64,000 bases of DNA from Gnetum montanum (taxonomy: Eukaryota; Streptophyta; Gnetopsida; Gnetales; Gnetaceae). Shown here piece by piece: positions 34,906 through 46,947 of this stretch. Positions within the stretch are counted from its first letter, which is position 1. Every line of letters begins with the position of its first letter. The notes beneath the pieces were generated by a model that worked only from the letters and a program-made list of their open reading frames with translations, did not search any database and had not been told where the DNA came from. Both the position numbers and the translations under genes were made by a program. The DNA lies in contig MNCI01003962.1 in NCBI GenBank assembly GCA_015680685.1, positions 246,821 through 310,820 of the forward strand. The letters run 5' to 3'.

Positions 34906-35130
34906 ATCTGCTAAGACCTTAAGCTATTATTATGATCTACTATGACCTTAAATTGGCTTCCACATCTATTACAATATTAAATTGGCATCTTGGTCCTTAA
35001 ACTGGCGTCCTCATCTGCTAAGATGTTAAATTGGCATCATGGTATACTAAGACCTTAAACTGGCATGATGGTCCATCATGGCCTTAAACTGGAAAAACTA
35101 TATAACCTATGCCTACAATGGCCTAAAACT
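34906..35130 (+). promoter_or_regulatory. 29-bp tandem array with TATA-like box
   Basis: Units like CTAAGACCTTAAACTGGCAT recur with their TTAA at 34919, 34948, 34977, 34997, 35026, 35055 and 35084. The spacing is 29, 29, 20, 29, 29 and 29 bp. TATATAAC follows at 35,098. Shorter arrays with the same 29-bp period occur at 44,258, 56,958 and, inverted, 60,566. The TATA-adjacent position suggests a promoter; this is inference. Confidence 0.6.
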
Positions 35131-35445
35131 AGCAAATTTCCCTTTTATTATTATATCTCTTTGTGTTTAGCCTATTATCACGTTGATTTAATGTTATAAC
35201 CAAAACATCAACATAGCAATTTTTAACATTTACAACATATACAACATTCACTACTACTATAGATGCATATAGCCAAAAATAAAACCAAAATATAAAGTTA
35301 AAATGTTCATAACATACATAGCCATGACCACACTGTGTGGAAAAAATGTCAACAAATAACAACCATCTATAACATAGTCTTGCCTAATCATAGCCATCAA
35401 AATAAAAACAAAAAGAAATTGGCTAGAAAGCCAAACTAAAGGAGG

Positions 35446-38400
35446 CTACTGTGTAGCATCTAGAGGAGGAAGTGGTGGGTCATTCCCACCCTCACTGTTG
35501 GGACCACCAATATCTCCTGAGACTTAGAGTGTAGCAACATATAGCTAGTTAGTAACATACAACCGAAATTATGACTTAAAACAAAAACTAAAACATAAAC
35601 CTATGGAGATTTTGGCTCCATTACTTCTGAGGGTAGATGGGAAAGACCTTCCTCCAAACAATGGAGGATGTGGCCCTTCATCATGTTGACCTAGTCAACA
35701 TCCCCAAGATCAACATCGGAGAGGACGTTAAACATGTCTATAGGAGTCTAGGTAGGAGGCTCCTGGGTAGCAGCAACTGTAGAGGTCTCACCTATGACAA
35801 TTGTAATCTAAAGAGTAGGGGATTGCTCCACCTTACAAGTACTTTCAAAAAGTTGATAAGCACTCTTCACTTAGATCCCCTAGATGAAAAACTCTCTATT
35901 ATGTTGTTTAACTGACTCCTCCTTGAGCCACTTTAGGTAGACCCCATGATCTACCTTGTACTGCTACTTGCGGACCTTTTGTGTCTTGTCATACTCTTGG
36001 ACCTAAGCCTAGTGATCCTTCCAATTCACAACCTTCTAAGAGATGAGTTCCATCTACATACATTGTTCCACCATCTCTTGTAGGACCACTACTTTGTCCT
36101 AAATGACATGCTAGTAGCAGGCCCATGTGGTCTCCTTAGTCCATAATTTTTCTAAGTTAGCCACTTGGGCTTCTACAAAGGCCTTATGGTCTTGGAGATC
36201 TCTAATTATTTTTGTCTTTAAGCTTTTTTCCTTAAGGCCATAACTTTCTTCGATAGGAATTCGTTGGACCTTTCTAGCTCCCATGAAGTTTTTGCGCATG
36301 ACATTGCTAAATCAGTAGCAATCTCATACAACTTCATGGGTACACTAGATACATCAAAAGGAAGCTTAGGCAAGGAGTTTATCTCCATGTCTTTGCTAGG
36401 ATCCCACTCCATAGAAGGTACTACACAAGCATAAAATACAACCATAAAACATAATACAAAACCTAAGCTGTTCATAATACAAGCAAAGCCTACGAATGAA
36501 GCACGTAAAACAAAATCCTTGCCTATCTTTGGTGCAACCTGATGCAATTGATTGATGATTTCCTTAGCCATTCCATGCACAAAATCCACTTTATTTGGAG
36601 TCTCTACCCATGGTTTCACATGAAACTTAGGCATGGGAGCTTGTGTTGGTGGTTTAGGAACTACTATAAGCATAACAATCATCGAAAGGTTAGGATGACA
36701 ACCAAAGATAAGCAATGAGATATAAAAAAAATATTAAGGCATGGGCATACTTGACTCCTCCTCCTCTTCCTCCTTTGAGATGATGATGGAAGAGGTACCT
36801 AGTACTGCCTCACCAAACAAAGCATTTAGATCATCTATACTTTCATCAACAAATCCTTCAATCATAGGTTGCTTTAGGAGTGCCTCTTCTGCATGCCTTT
36901 GTGTTGCCTTCAAAGCAGCTTAGGTTGACATATCTTGATGCTTGTCTACATCCATAGCACATAAGAAACCAATGAACATATGAAACCACAAAGTAGCCAT
37001 AAACTTTAAAACATGAAAATAGCCAAATTTAAATACAGCAGACCTACAACAACTTGCTATGATTGCCTAAGATTAAACTTAAGCTTCTTTGGAGCAGGCT
37101 AGTTTGATGCTAGGGGTACATCCTCCATAGGCCTATTGAATTTCCCCCTAGCTACCTCTTTTTCCTCCATACAACATCATCTAGAATCTTAGACACTAGC
37201 AATAAACATGAGAGGCTCATCATCATTAGTACTATTAGGAGACTTGTACTGCCTAACATCAAGATTCTTAGTGGTGATGGATAATGTATCATCCATCCCC
37301 TCTAGTGGGTTCTAGGCCTACACTGTTGGATAAATTTGCTTTATCCAAGGCCTAGAAAGTTGACTTGGGCCTTGGGAAACCCATCATCCATTCTTGTACA
37401 CCACTAGAAACTCCATAAACCTCTTTAGATAACTTGTAGAAAATGCAAAGTGCATATGGATTATCGTAGAGGTGTCAACATGAAGTCTAAGGATCTCCTC
37501 GTAAAGTGTAGTAGCCAAAGAAACCATCCAATCAAATCTGATGTCCTCCATCAAGACCTTCTACAAGATCCATACCCATGCTAAGTCAATTACCTTATTT
37601 TGTGATAGTAGTTTTGGAAATGCATAAGACCTAAACAAATGATATGATTTTTTTGCATCATAGTTCATGAAGCTATCCATTGAAATTTTAGAATGGCCCA
37701 TGTTGACACCAAGCCACTTTATAACTTCATTGTGATGGCCAGATTCCCTTACTATCCTAGTGGGAACCTTTGCTCCATTAGTAGGGACATCAAACAAGTC
37801 ATGAAAGAGACTAGCATCTATGTCCATGCTCACCTTCACACATCAAATGATGGTGGTAAAATGACCAACCTTCTCATCGAAGGAGATGATGACATGCAAC
37901 ATCTCTATAATAGGAATGGAAGGGATAGGTTCCATGAATACATTGAGTAAACCTACACACTAGATGTTTGCTTGAATGTATCTAGGCATCTATCCCTTTA
38001 GTAACTCATGTGTTGATGTCACCTCATCAAACTTTAGAATGAGGGTATCCTCATGAAATGAACATGGAAGTGGTATAATGATATCAGTTGAGGTGGAAGG
38101 TCCCATGATGCAATAGCCAAAGGCTAGCACCAAGATGAGCAATTTCAACAACTAAGAAAAGCAATAGAACACTTAGAACCATAAAACACTAGAAACTATA
38201 GCCTTTATTTTTACCTTTCCTTTTCTTCTATAGTGTGGAGGTTCCAACCACAAGGGTTTGATTCATGTCATCGACATCTACCCACTAGTTATGCATCATC
38301 CCATCATCCTTACACTTCTTGTATACATGGTTAGACTAGGTGGCGTATTCATCAAAGTCCCCTCTTAATTGTTGATACATGGAAATTCTAATTTGACGAC

Positions 38401-39007
38401 TCTTGGTGAATTTGTCCAAAGCAGTTGAAGCCACTGCTAGGATTTGATCATTGCCAATCAAACTCTAATAATTGACCTTGTACCTACAAGAAGTTGTAAT
38501 ACTAATGGAGTTAGGGAAGGTAATCAAGCTAAAAGCATAAAAGCATTGAAATAACCATGTTTACTCCTATAGGTAATACACGGTGCTAGGTGGGTTTTGG
38601 AATAATGTGTAGACTCTATGTGCCACCATGAAAGTATTGTTAGTATTATACCGACTATACTCTAGAATTATCAAGATCCTGTAAGGTAAGATGGGCTTAT
38701 GGAATTTATTGGTTTCCCTATGGTCTTAGGAAGCATCTTGTTAGTCATGTATCTGGCAATCAAGTTGGATGCCTAAGGCAACAAGATCTTCACAAAAGCC
38801 CTAGCTACATTCACAGATAACTGTGACCATAGTATCATACTAAAGTTTCTAAAAAGGTAGGCAAGAAAGTCCCTTGCCCTAGGTCGAAGCCACAACAAAA
38901 GCTTCCTGAAAGGCATGTCATGTGGTGGGGCGTTGGTCTTAGGATGACTGATGTAGCACAAGAGACAAACCAACTTCACTATGATGAGGATAGGCCTCAA
39001 AAAGACC
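35446..39007 (-). pseudogene. Seven-exon decayed gene: FCP1/NIF-like segment, unknown region, coiled coil
   Basis: Exons on the minus strand run about 39,007-38,570, 38,483-38,215, 38,123-37,067, 36,945-36,751, 36,663-36,523, 36,420-35,601 and 35,516-35,446. Most measurable introns are short (84-122 bp), with polypyrimidine acceptors. Two donors read GC and the others GT. The first exon resembles HAD phosphatases of the FCP1/NIF type (WLRPRARDFLAYLFRNFSMI, ILWSQLSVNV, YNTNNTFMV, NPPSTVYYL), but neither catalytic Asp motif is seen. The middle is unrecognised; the end is a coiled coil (SNEFLSKKVMAL, DLQDHKAFVEAQVANLEKLW) and a Pro-rich tail. Stops are mainly TAG for Gln, plus two frameshifts. 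It could be a host gene remnant or an accessory gene carried antisense by the Tat element. Confidence 0.6.
38570..39007 (-). pseudogene. FCP1/NIF phosphatase-like exon
   Basis: A strong acceptor (TTTTTTTTCTTTGCTTCATGCAG) precedes VFLRPILIIVKL. The later blocks FLAYLFRNFSMILWS and NTFMV...NPPSTVYYL fit the FCP1 homology domain order (FL.F.F..F.V..WSS, then SNTLLIDDSPYK..LNPP). The LLIDD pair is VAH here and the N-terminal DxN/DxD motif is VKL. One frameshift lies near 38,685 and one TAG replaces Gln. The assignment rests on motif resemblance only. Confidence 0.5.
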
Positions 39008-39035
39008 CTGCATGAAGCAAAGAAAAAAAACATTA

Positions 39036-39305
39036 TGACCTATTAGAATCACTTAGTAAATTTACACAAAACATCTATTAGGAGGTGAAATTAGCCTTTG
39101 TAAAAAGCTCTAAGGTGTTTTTCTAAATTAGTCTAAGCAATTCCACAAGAAAACAATATTACAACCTTGCATAACCTTACATCATGACCAATTAGAATTT
39201 CTTAACAAATTTAGAAAATACTTCCCAAGTTAGAGGTGAAATTAGCCTCTATAAAAAGCTCTTATATGTTTATCTAAATTAGCTTAAGAAATTCCATAAA
39301 AGCAT
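39036..39305 (+). repeat. ~148-bp tandem duplication
   Basis: Two adjacent blocks share 'gacc.attagaat', 'aggtgaaattagcct', 'taaaaagctct' and 'tctaaattag' in register (39,042 and 39,189). It lies between the minus-strand gene and the ~187-bp array. Confidence 0.65.
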
Positions 39306-41220
39306 TGTTACCATATTTTATAGCCTATATAGCCAAAATTTTATAGCCCAAAATTAAGCCTTAGTGTAAATTATGCCTGAAGGTAGAAAAAGCATCTAAA
39401 TTATGCATAAATTTATAAAATGTAAGCATAAGTTTAGGAAAAAAAACATCTAAATTATGCAAAGCATGCATAAATTAAAAAAAAAAAACATCTAAACAAT
39501 GCATAAATTTAGAAAAAGCATCATAAACGTAGAAAAGAAACCATGTAGCCATAATAAAAGTTGGTTACAAATAGAAGAAGATTTTACTCTTCTTAAGAAA
39601 TAAAATTAAGCATTAGTTTTACATGTTGATAAAAGAAAAACATAAGTTATACATATCAACCACTTCCATTTCCAAATGGGTAGTGTGCTATGACCATAAT
39701 TTTTCCTTATTCACACATCCATAGAAAACAAATTCATTAAAAATTTGTTTGTACTTTGATTTCAATGATTCCAACATGAAAAGAATCTTGAAATTATGAA
39801 CCTTACAACCATGACCATTAAAATAAAAAGCATATAGCCATATATCCATAAAACATGAAAATATTTAGCCAAAACTGTAGTTGTCAAGATTTACCCTTTT
39901 TCACATAGGTTTGGTAAAAAATTCACCAAAAATTCATTTAAGCTCAAACCAAGGTAATTATACAACCGTTTGAAAGCTTAAATCGAGCCCTATGCACCCA
40001 TGCTTAGAAAGAATTCAAAAAAAGTTTTGTGTATGAAGGAAATGTTTTTTAATTTTAACAATAATCCAGAAATGACACAAACATCCTTATTGCACATGCT
40101 TAGTAAAAAATTTGTAGAAAATTTGTTTTAAGTCCAATCGGAGTGATTACACCCCTATTGGAAAGTTGAAGCCAAAGCCTACTCAACCATAACTAGAAAA
40201 TAGACAAAAACATTTCTGTAGCTTTACAAAAAAATTTGTGAAATTGCATGAAATTACAAAAGTGGCACAAAAAACCTAACTGCGCAACATTTGGAAAACA
40301 ATCCTAACTTCATCATTATGAATCCAAATTATATAAGATAACATCTATTAGAAATAATAAACAAAGTTGACAAACCCATAATATTCAAGTTCACAAATAT
40401 GTAGCTGTTCTCCAAAGAAAAAATACACAACATTACTTACTTTTTCATGCCATAACATTAAAAACCTCAAAACCTAGATTTCGTATAGCCATGGAAACAA
40501 TCGAAATAGTCAGAACCATTGAAACCCATTAAAAGTTACACCAAAATAATGTGGTAGGATTTTTTTAAAATTTAATTTTCACAAATCTTAAATCCTAGAT
40601 CTAAAAGAATGGCCACACTCCAAAATTTTGGGAAAAAAACCTGAAATAGCAAGCCTTATTTTCAAAATCGAATCCACACAAGCTAAGGCAATGTAATGAC
40701 CATGGATCTATTTGGAAACAACCGAAATAGGAGGTGAGATTTCATTAGAATTCTATTTTAATTCCTTAACTAGAGTATATTTGGGAAAAATGACCTTAAC
40801 ACATAGGAAACAAAAAACTAGGAAAACCATAAGAAACAAAGGTAAAAATAGGTAGAACTACCTACCTTGGAGTAGCAAAAAAAGAAGCTTAAATTGATAT
40901 GGGATTGGGTAATTCTTCTAGCTCTTGGGCACATTCATCCACCTTCTGCATCATAAGGTTTTATCTTTTTCCCCCTCATTTCATTGGCACCATGGTAAGC
41001 TCAACATAGGGAATGGCTAAAAACTAAGAAGGATGGGAGATCAATGTTGGCTATGAGGAAGATGGGAGGCTTCCACCCATATAGTACAAGTTTGACTCCA
41101 AAATTCACCCCACTTGATCTAGAACCCCTCCAAACATCTCCAACAACCTTGGAACCCCACCAAACCAAGTCAAAAGTAGTCAAAATTGGGATTTTATGTT
41201 TTCCACATTGGGGGAGGCTT
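39306..41220. repeat. Strongly diverged outer part of the ~187-bp array
   Basis: Similar phrases recur at 39,706, 39,893, 40,085 and about 40,270 (spacing 187, 192, 185), for example 'cacatgcttagtaaaaaattt'. Local A-rich repeats with 'catctaaattatgcataaa' lie at 39,390-39,540. I see no gene. The assignment to the array is tentative. Confidence 0.4.
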
Positions 41221-43870
41221 CTTCCATGTTGAGCCTCTCACCCTTAGCATGGATAGATATGGGGAAGCCAAAAATGACCTAAATTAATTCCCTAATAACA
41301 TTTTCTTAATGTCTAGTAACCCTTAGACACTACCAGAACCCTCTAGAGCTTGTAAAAGATCCAAAAGTGCTCAGAGATGGCACAAAACTTCCATCCGCCA
41401 TTCATCCATGCTGGATCCACCATGCCTAGTATGGAAGAAATGGGGAAGATTGCATGAAGCACTTAGAAGAATCCAAATTATTGAATCTTAACACCTAAGA
41501 TTGACCATTGACATTGGTAACCCTAGAGGTTGACATGCATGGTCGATTGACTATCATTTTGGACTAGATTGGACTTTCTTTACTAAGGGAGACTTCTTCC
41601 ATGATAGGCCTTCCACTATTAGTGTGGATGGAATAGGGAAAGCTTGAAAAACCTCTCATAGACTTCAAAACAACTGGATCTTAACCCTAGGCACTGATGG
41701 CCAATGCTAGCAAATCTGTGGACACTCATGCATAGACAGATTATCATAAAATTCTAAAATGTCCTTCCCCCAATGTTTCATGTTGAGCATAGAAGCACTA
41801 GCATGGGAAATGGGGGGAAGTTCAAAAAGTATCTAATGAACTTTGAAATAGCCAAAATTTGACATCAGATATTAGTAGTTGACACTAAAAATCTTAGAAG
41901 CCTACATGCATGACCAAAAGTGATTAAAAATGGTCAAAAAGCTTTCACCCTAATTTTACATTTTAAGCATGGAAGCCCTACTATGTAAACATTTGGGAAA
42001 GCCCAAAAAATACTCATCAACCTTTGAAATAGTGAAATTTTTACACTAAGCATTGACCATCTTCACTAGTAACCTTAAGGACCTACATGCATGATAAAAA
42101 AATTGATGCAGAAATATAAAGGTCTATTTCCTCCAAATTTTCCAAACTAGAAATGCTATCCCCAACATGGAAAAAGAGGGGAAAGCTCAAAAACCACTTG
42201 GAAAACCTATAAAGTAACCATTTTAACTCCAAACCCTCCTTTGATCCTGGTAGCCCTAGAGCTTGACATGCATGGTTGATTGAAGTCAAAACTAGGTTAG
42301 ATATGTGTTTTATGTTGTCTCCATGCTAGGGATTCCCCCATACATGCTTCCTATCATGAAAATTAAGGGAAAGACTAATTTGAGTCCATAAATACCTTAG
42401 AATAACATTAATTGAACTTGCATGTGCTCTAGGACCTTGCTGACATCCTCTAGAGTCTTCAAACTTTAAGAAACTAATGTCAGAATGTTAAAAAATAATT
42501 CCTCCTAGTTTTCCATGGTGAGCATCCTAGTCCTAGCATGGAAAAAATAGGGAAAGCCCAACAAATTGTTAGAAATATGCAAAATTTTTAAAACTTAACA
42601 TGAAACCCTAGTCCTCGACCCTAATAGCCAAAGAGGCTGACATGCATAGTCAATTAAGGTTAAAATTGGTCTAGATATAAGATGCATGGTTCTTACACAC
42701 TAGGGGTAACTTTTTCCATGTTGAGGATAGTATCCCTAACATGAAAACTCAAGGGGGAATTTTCTTGAGACTCATAAACACCTCAGAATGACATTAAATG
42801 ATCTCTCATACACTCTAGAACCCTGGTAGTAGGAATTGGAGCCCTCAAACTTTGTAAGAATAATCCTAGATGGTCAAAATATGGTTCACCCTAGTTTTCC
42901 ATGATGTTATCTCCATATCCAACATGGAAAAATGGTTCAAGCTAAAAAACCACTTAGGTATACTCAAAACTGCTAAATTTTGACATGGATCCATAACCCT
43001 TAGCCTTAGTAACCTTGGAAAGTAACATGCATGATCAATTATGATATGAATTGGCCTAGATCTAGGATTCTTACTTCTTCCACACTAGAATAACTTCCCC
43101 TATGTGGAAACAAGGGGGGAAAGCTAACTTTCCACTTTTGGTGGCAAGATGGCACTCCTGGAAGCTAAAGATCTATGCTGGAGAAGCCCAAGATCTCATA
43201 GCCTTAATATTTTACTTTTCTAACCTTATTTCAACCTCAAAAACTCATTTCCCCCATTTTTTCATGCTATAGTAACTCGATCAACATGAAAATAGGAGCA
43301 AAGTCCTTAAGTGCCCTTAAATACCCTTCAAATATGCCCAAAATCAACTAGAAACATGCTGAATCGAAGTTTGTAGCCCTAGGGCCTTGGAAACCTAGTC
43401 AGATTACCCCTAAATTACTTTTAATTGATAAAAAAGTGTCCCATTATTTTTCCATGCTAAAGATACTATGCTCAACATGAAAAAATGGGTGGGGGGAAGC
43501 CATTTCAACACTTGTTGACACAAAATTACCTCAAATTACCTTAAAATGAAGCTGGAGTATGCACAACCTCTAGATCTAGGTCCCAACTACTTTTTTGACC
43601 ATGATTGAGCTCATTTTTGGCCTGAATCTTGGTTTTCCATGTTGAACCCCCTTTCTTCCATGCTTGCTAGCATGGACATAAGGGGGAAGGCTCTAGAACC
43701 TACTTTTTGACCTTAATATACCTCTAGAGTGCCCAATTTTGATGGATCTGACCCTATGCTACGTTGGGAAGGTTTTGGAACCTCAATTTTGAACCTCTTA
43801 GCATTTCAAAATCTATTTACCTTAGTTTTCATGCTGAGGGTTCTTATTTCCACATTAAGCCTAACATGGA
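41221..43870 (+). repeat. ~187-bp tandem array with inverted-repeat cores (Tat leader, copy 1)
   Basis: Fifteen units can be counted from their CCATG-type core: 41224, 41405, 41600, 41779, 41959, 42142, 42321, 42514, 42717, 42900, 43081, 43262, 43452, 43637 and 43830. The mean spacing is 186 bp. Each core is a short inverted repeat such as TTTCCATGTTGAGGATA...TATCCCTAACATGAAA. Between cores, 'gacatgcatggtcaat' and 'gtaaccctagag' recur. It lies directly upstream of the Tat pol; the other Tat copy has the same array. Confidence 0.75.
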
Positions 43871-44240
43871 AGCCTCAAAACACTTGATTTTTAGGTCCAA
43901 ACAACACCTATTGATGTCTTAAGTCACCTAATAGCCTTGTAGCCTCAAAACATGGACTGCTAAGGCTTAAAAATAGAAAAACCTAACCATTTTGACCTAT
44001 ATTATCCAAATTATATAATATATAGCCTATTTTTCTTAATTTTTGTCTTATTACATAATGTTTTGGCTTGTTTTTGGCCTTGGGTTGCCTTGTTGATCTT
44101 GTTGACCTTCTAAGGCCTTTATAAAACCATATGTGTTCTTTATTTACCATGTTATAGCTTTATTTCCCTTTGTTTAGCCTATAAATGGTATCAAATAGTA
44201 AGGCTTGACCTTCCTTAATCATCATTTGACATGATGTGAC
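43871..44240 (+). other. Tat leader between array and 29-bp motif units
   Basis: No coding frame. It matches the region 60,620-60,800 in inverted orientation ('ttttggccttgggttgcc', 'ggtatcaaatagtaaggctt'), which shows it belongs to the element. Confidence 0.6.
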
Positions 44241-44249
44241 TATGGTTTA

Positions 44250-44330
44250 CTAAGACCTTAAATTGACATCATAGTTTACCAAGAGTCTAAATTGGCATCA
44301 TAGCCCATGAAGGCCTAAAACTAGAAAAAT
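44250..44330 (+). repeat. 29-bp motif units upstream of Tat pol (3 units)
   Basis: CCTTAAATTGACATCATAG and relatives recur with cores at 44258, 44287 and 44315. They have the same period and consensus as 34,906-35,130 and 56,951-57,040. Confidence 0.65.
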
Positions 44331-44540
44331 TATGGCCTTTATTTACCATTTGTAGCTTATTTCTTATGTTTTCCCTAGTTTGACCTTTTCTTGATGTTTG
44401 TTGGCGTTTATTGCACTTTGTCAATTTGTCCTTGCCTCATTGATGACCATGGATGACCTTGATTGCACTATATTTGCATGCATTTTATAGAATTTTAGCA
44501 TTATTTATTTAGTTTTGCCCAGGTTCCACTTAATATAATT

Positions 44541-46947
44541 TTGGTTGACATGCATGTTCAAAGGATGAGTACTTGGAAGCAAATTAGTTTACCTTTGTAT
44601 CTATATGGACCTCATGGTAATATTGAATGGTGTATTGATCCTGATTGCCTAGATCTTGAGCCTAGGAGTATTGAAGACCACATAGCCTCAATAGAGAAAC
44701 CTCTAGAATGGCCTAAAAACCTAGTTAAAATCCTTAACTTAGAGGTAGGTGACATAACTGAAGACTCTCTGGTTGAGGTTCCTTTCATAACACATAGTGG
44801 TAAGGAAAAAAATCTTAAACTAAGTTCCTCACTTGAGCTTCAATGTGCTCAAGACATCAACAAGGTATTACAAAGTAACATTAAGGCATTTTATTGGTCA
44901 TATGAAAATATGCTAGGCCTAGATCCATGTCTAGTTCAACACAACATCATACTACATCCTAGCATTAGACCAGTTAAGCAAAAAGTGTGCAAAAGTAGAC
45001 CTGATTTGGCCTTGATAGTTCATGATGAAATATTAAAGGTCTATCAAGATGGTTTCATTAGGCCTATTGATTACATAGAATGGGTATCCAACATAGTGGT
45101 AGTCCCTACGAAAAATGCAAGTATCCATATTTGCAATGATTTTGAGACCTAAAAAAAGTGACCATCAAGGATCACTTTCCTTTTCCTAGTATTAATCAAT
45201 GTATCAATACTATAGCCGGACATGCCTTATTGTCCTTTATGGATGGATTCTCTGGGTATAACCAAATTGGGATCATCCTAGAGCATCAAATAAGCATGAC
45301 CTTCATGACCCCATGGGGTACTTTTTGTTGTACCATGATGCCATTTGACCTTAAGAATTCCAGAGTGACATACCAGAGAGCTATGACTTATATATTCAGT
45401 GATTACATGTTAGGTCTGCTTAATGATTACATAGATGACATAGTTGTTAAGTCCAAGATGGTCAATGACCATGCTAACGACCTAGATCTTGTGCTTAAAT
45501 GATGCCTCAAATACAAGCTTAAATCCATCTTGTGCTTTTTAGAGACTGGTAAGATGCTTGGCTTTTTAGTCTCTGAAGTAGGGATATGTGTCATCTTGAT
45601 AAGCTTAAATCCATATCCAAATTAGCATTGCCTACCAACCTCAAAGAACATCAGGGATTACAAGGTAGATTATAGTTTATTTATAGGTTTATTGCTAGGC
45701 ATATGGATAAGTTATAACCCATGCAACACTTGCTTAAGAAAGGAGTTCACTGAGTGGACAACTCAATGCCAAGAGGCCTTTGAAAACCTAAAGCAAGAAT
45801 TAACACAAATACCAATAGTCTATCCTCAATAAGAGGGTAAACCATTTTACATTTATCTTATCATCTTTGATACATCCATTGCCTCTCTACTCTATTAGAA
45901 ATGTGATGATAGAGTAGAAATGTTGTATACTACCTTAGCCACACATTAGTTGCTCATGAGACTCAATACATTGAGGTGGAGAAGTATTGTCTAGCATTAG
46001 TCTTCTCTTTAAAGAAATTTAGACACTAGCTCTTCAGAAGCCAAGTCAACATCATTTGCAAGAATAACATACTCAAAGCTATAATGAACAACATATATGA
46101 AATTAAATGTATAGCCCAATGGAAAGCCATAACTATAGAGTTTTACCTCTGTTATGTCTCTTAGTCCTTAACGAAAGGTCAAGCTATAGTTGCACAACTC
46201 ATAGTTTTACCTATTGAAGACCAAGCAACCATAGACACTAAGTTCCCTGATGAGTACATTAACACTATTAGCCAAGTGCCTAAGGGTTATGAGGTGGTCA
46301 TGCACTTTGATAAAGCTTCAACTACCCATAGAGCTAGTGCTACTACCATTGTAACATTTCCATTTGATGAGATGAAATCCTTTTCCTATCATTTTGGGTT
46401 TCCTTGTACCAACAAAATAGTAAAGTATGAGGGTTTGATGAGAGGAATGATGGTAGCTTGTGACTAAGGAATTAGATACCTAGCCATCAAAGGTGATTGA
46501 TAACTCATGGTTAACTAAGTAACCAAAGTCTATGCATACAAAGCTAAGCACTTACAATCTACTATGACCTAGGGAAGTAGTTGTTACAACAATTCACAAA
46601 TGTTGATATCCAACACATACCTTGAAATGAAAATGCCATAGCTAACGTAATTGCAACATTAGCCCTTAGTGTAACACTAGATGTGTTTAGTAAGTTTCCC
46701 ACCTTAACCATGGACTATGCTACTTCCGTCACATAGAACACTAAGAATACCTTTGTGGTCATTGTTCATATTGCTCCTCCCAATGAGTGATATGACAATA
46801 TCAAATTTTACTTTACACATGGTGAATCCTCACAAGGCTTGACTACTACTCAAAAAGAGATTGTATGCAAGCGATTGAAGTAGTATGTCATCATAGGTGA
46901 TAACACATTATGTCAATGATCCTATGATGGCATATTCCTAAAAGTGT
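44541..46947 (+). pseudogene. Tat RT, RNase H and archaeal-type RNase H
   Basis: The conserved start is MSTWKQISLPLYLYGPHG (44,565), shared with the inverted copy. RT motifs are HPSIRPVKQKV, IKDHFPFPSINQ, LLSFMDGFSGYNQI, MTPWGTFCCTMMPF and YIDDIVVKSK. The first RNase H is badly decayed (45,750-46,150). The Tat-specific second RNase H is clear at 46,276-46,467: VVMHFDKASTTH, then FPCTNKIVKYEGLMRGM. Few stops occur in the RT (one in-frame stop region at 45,150), more after it. Confidence 0.85.

Noticed and set aside
41221-43870. CRISPR-like periodic repeat
   Set aside because: The unit is ~187 bp with diverged units and no short constant repeat/unique spacer pattern, in a plant nuclear context.
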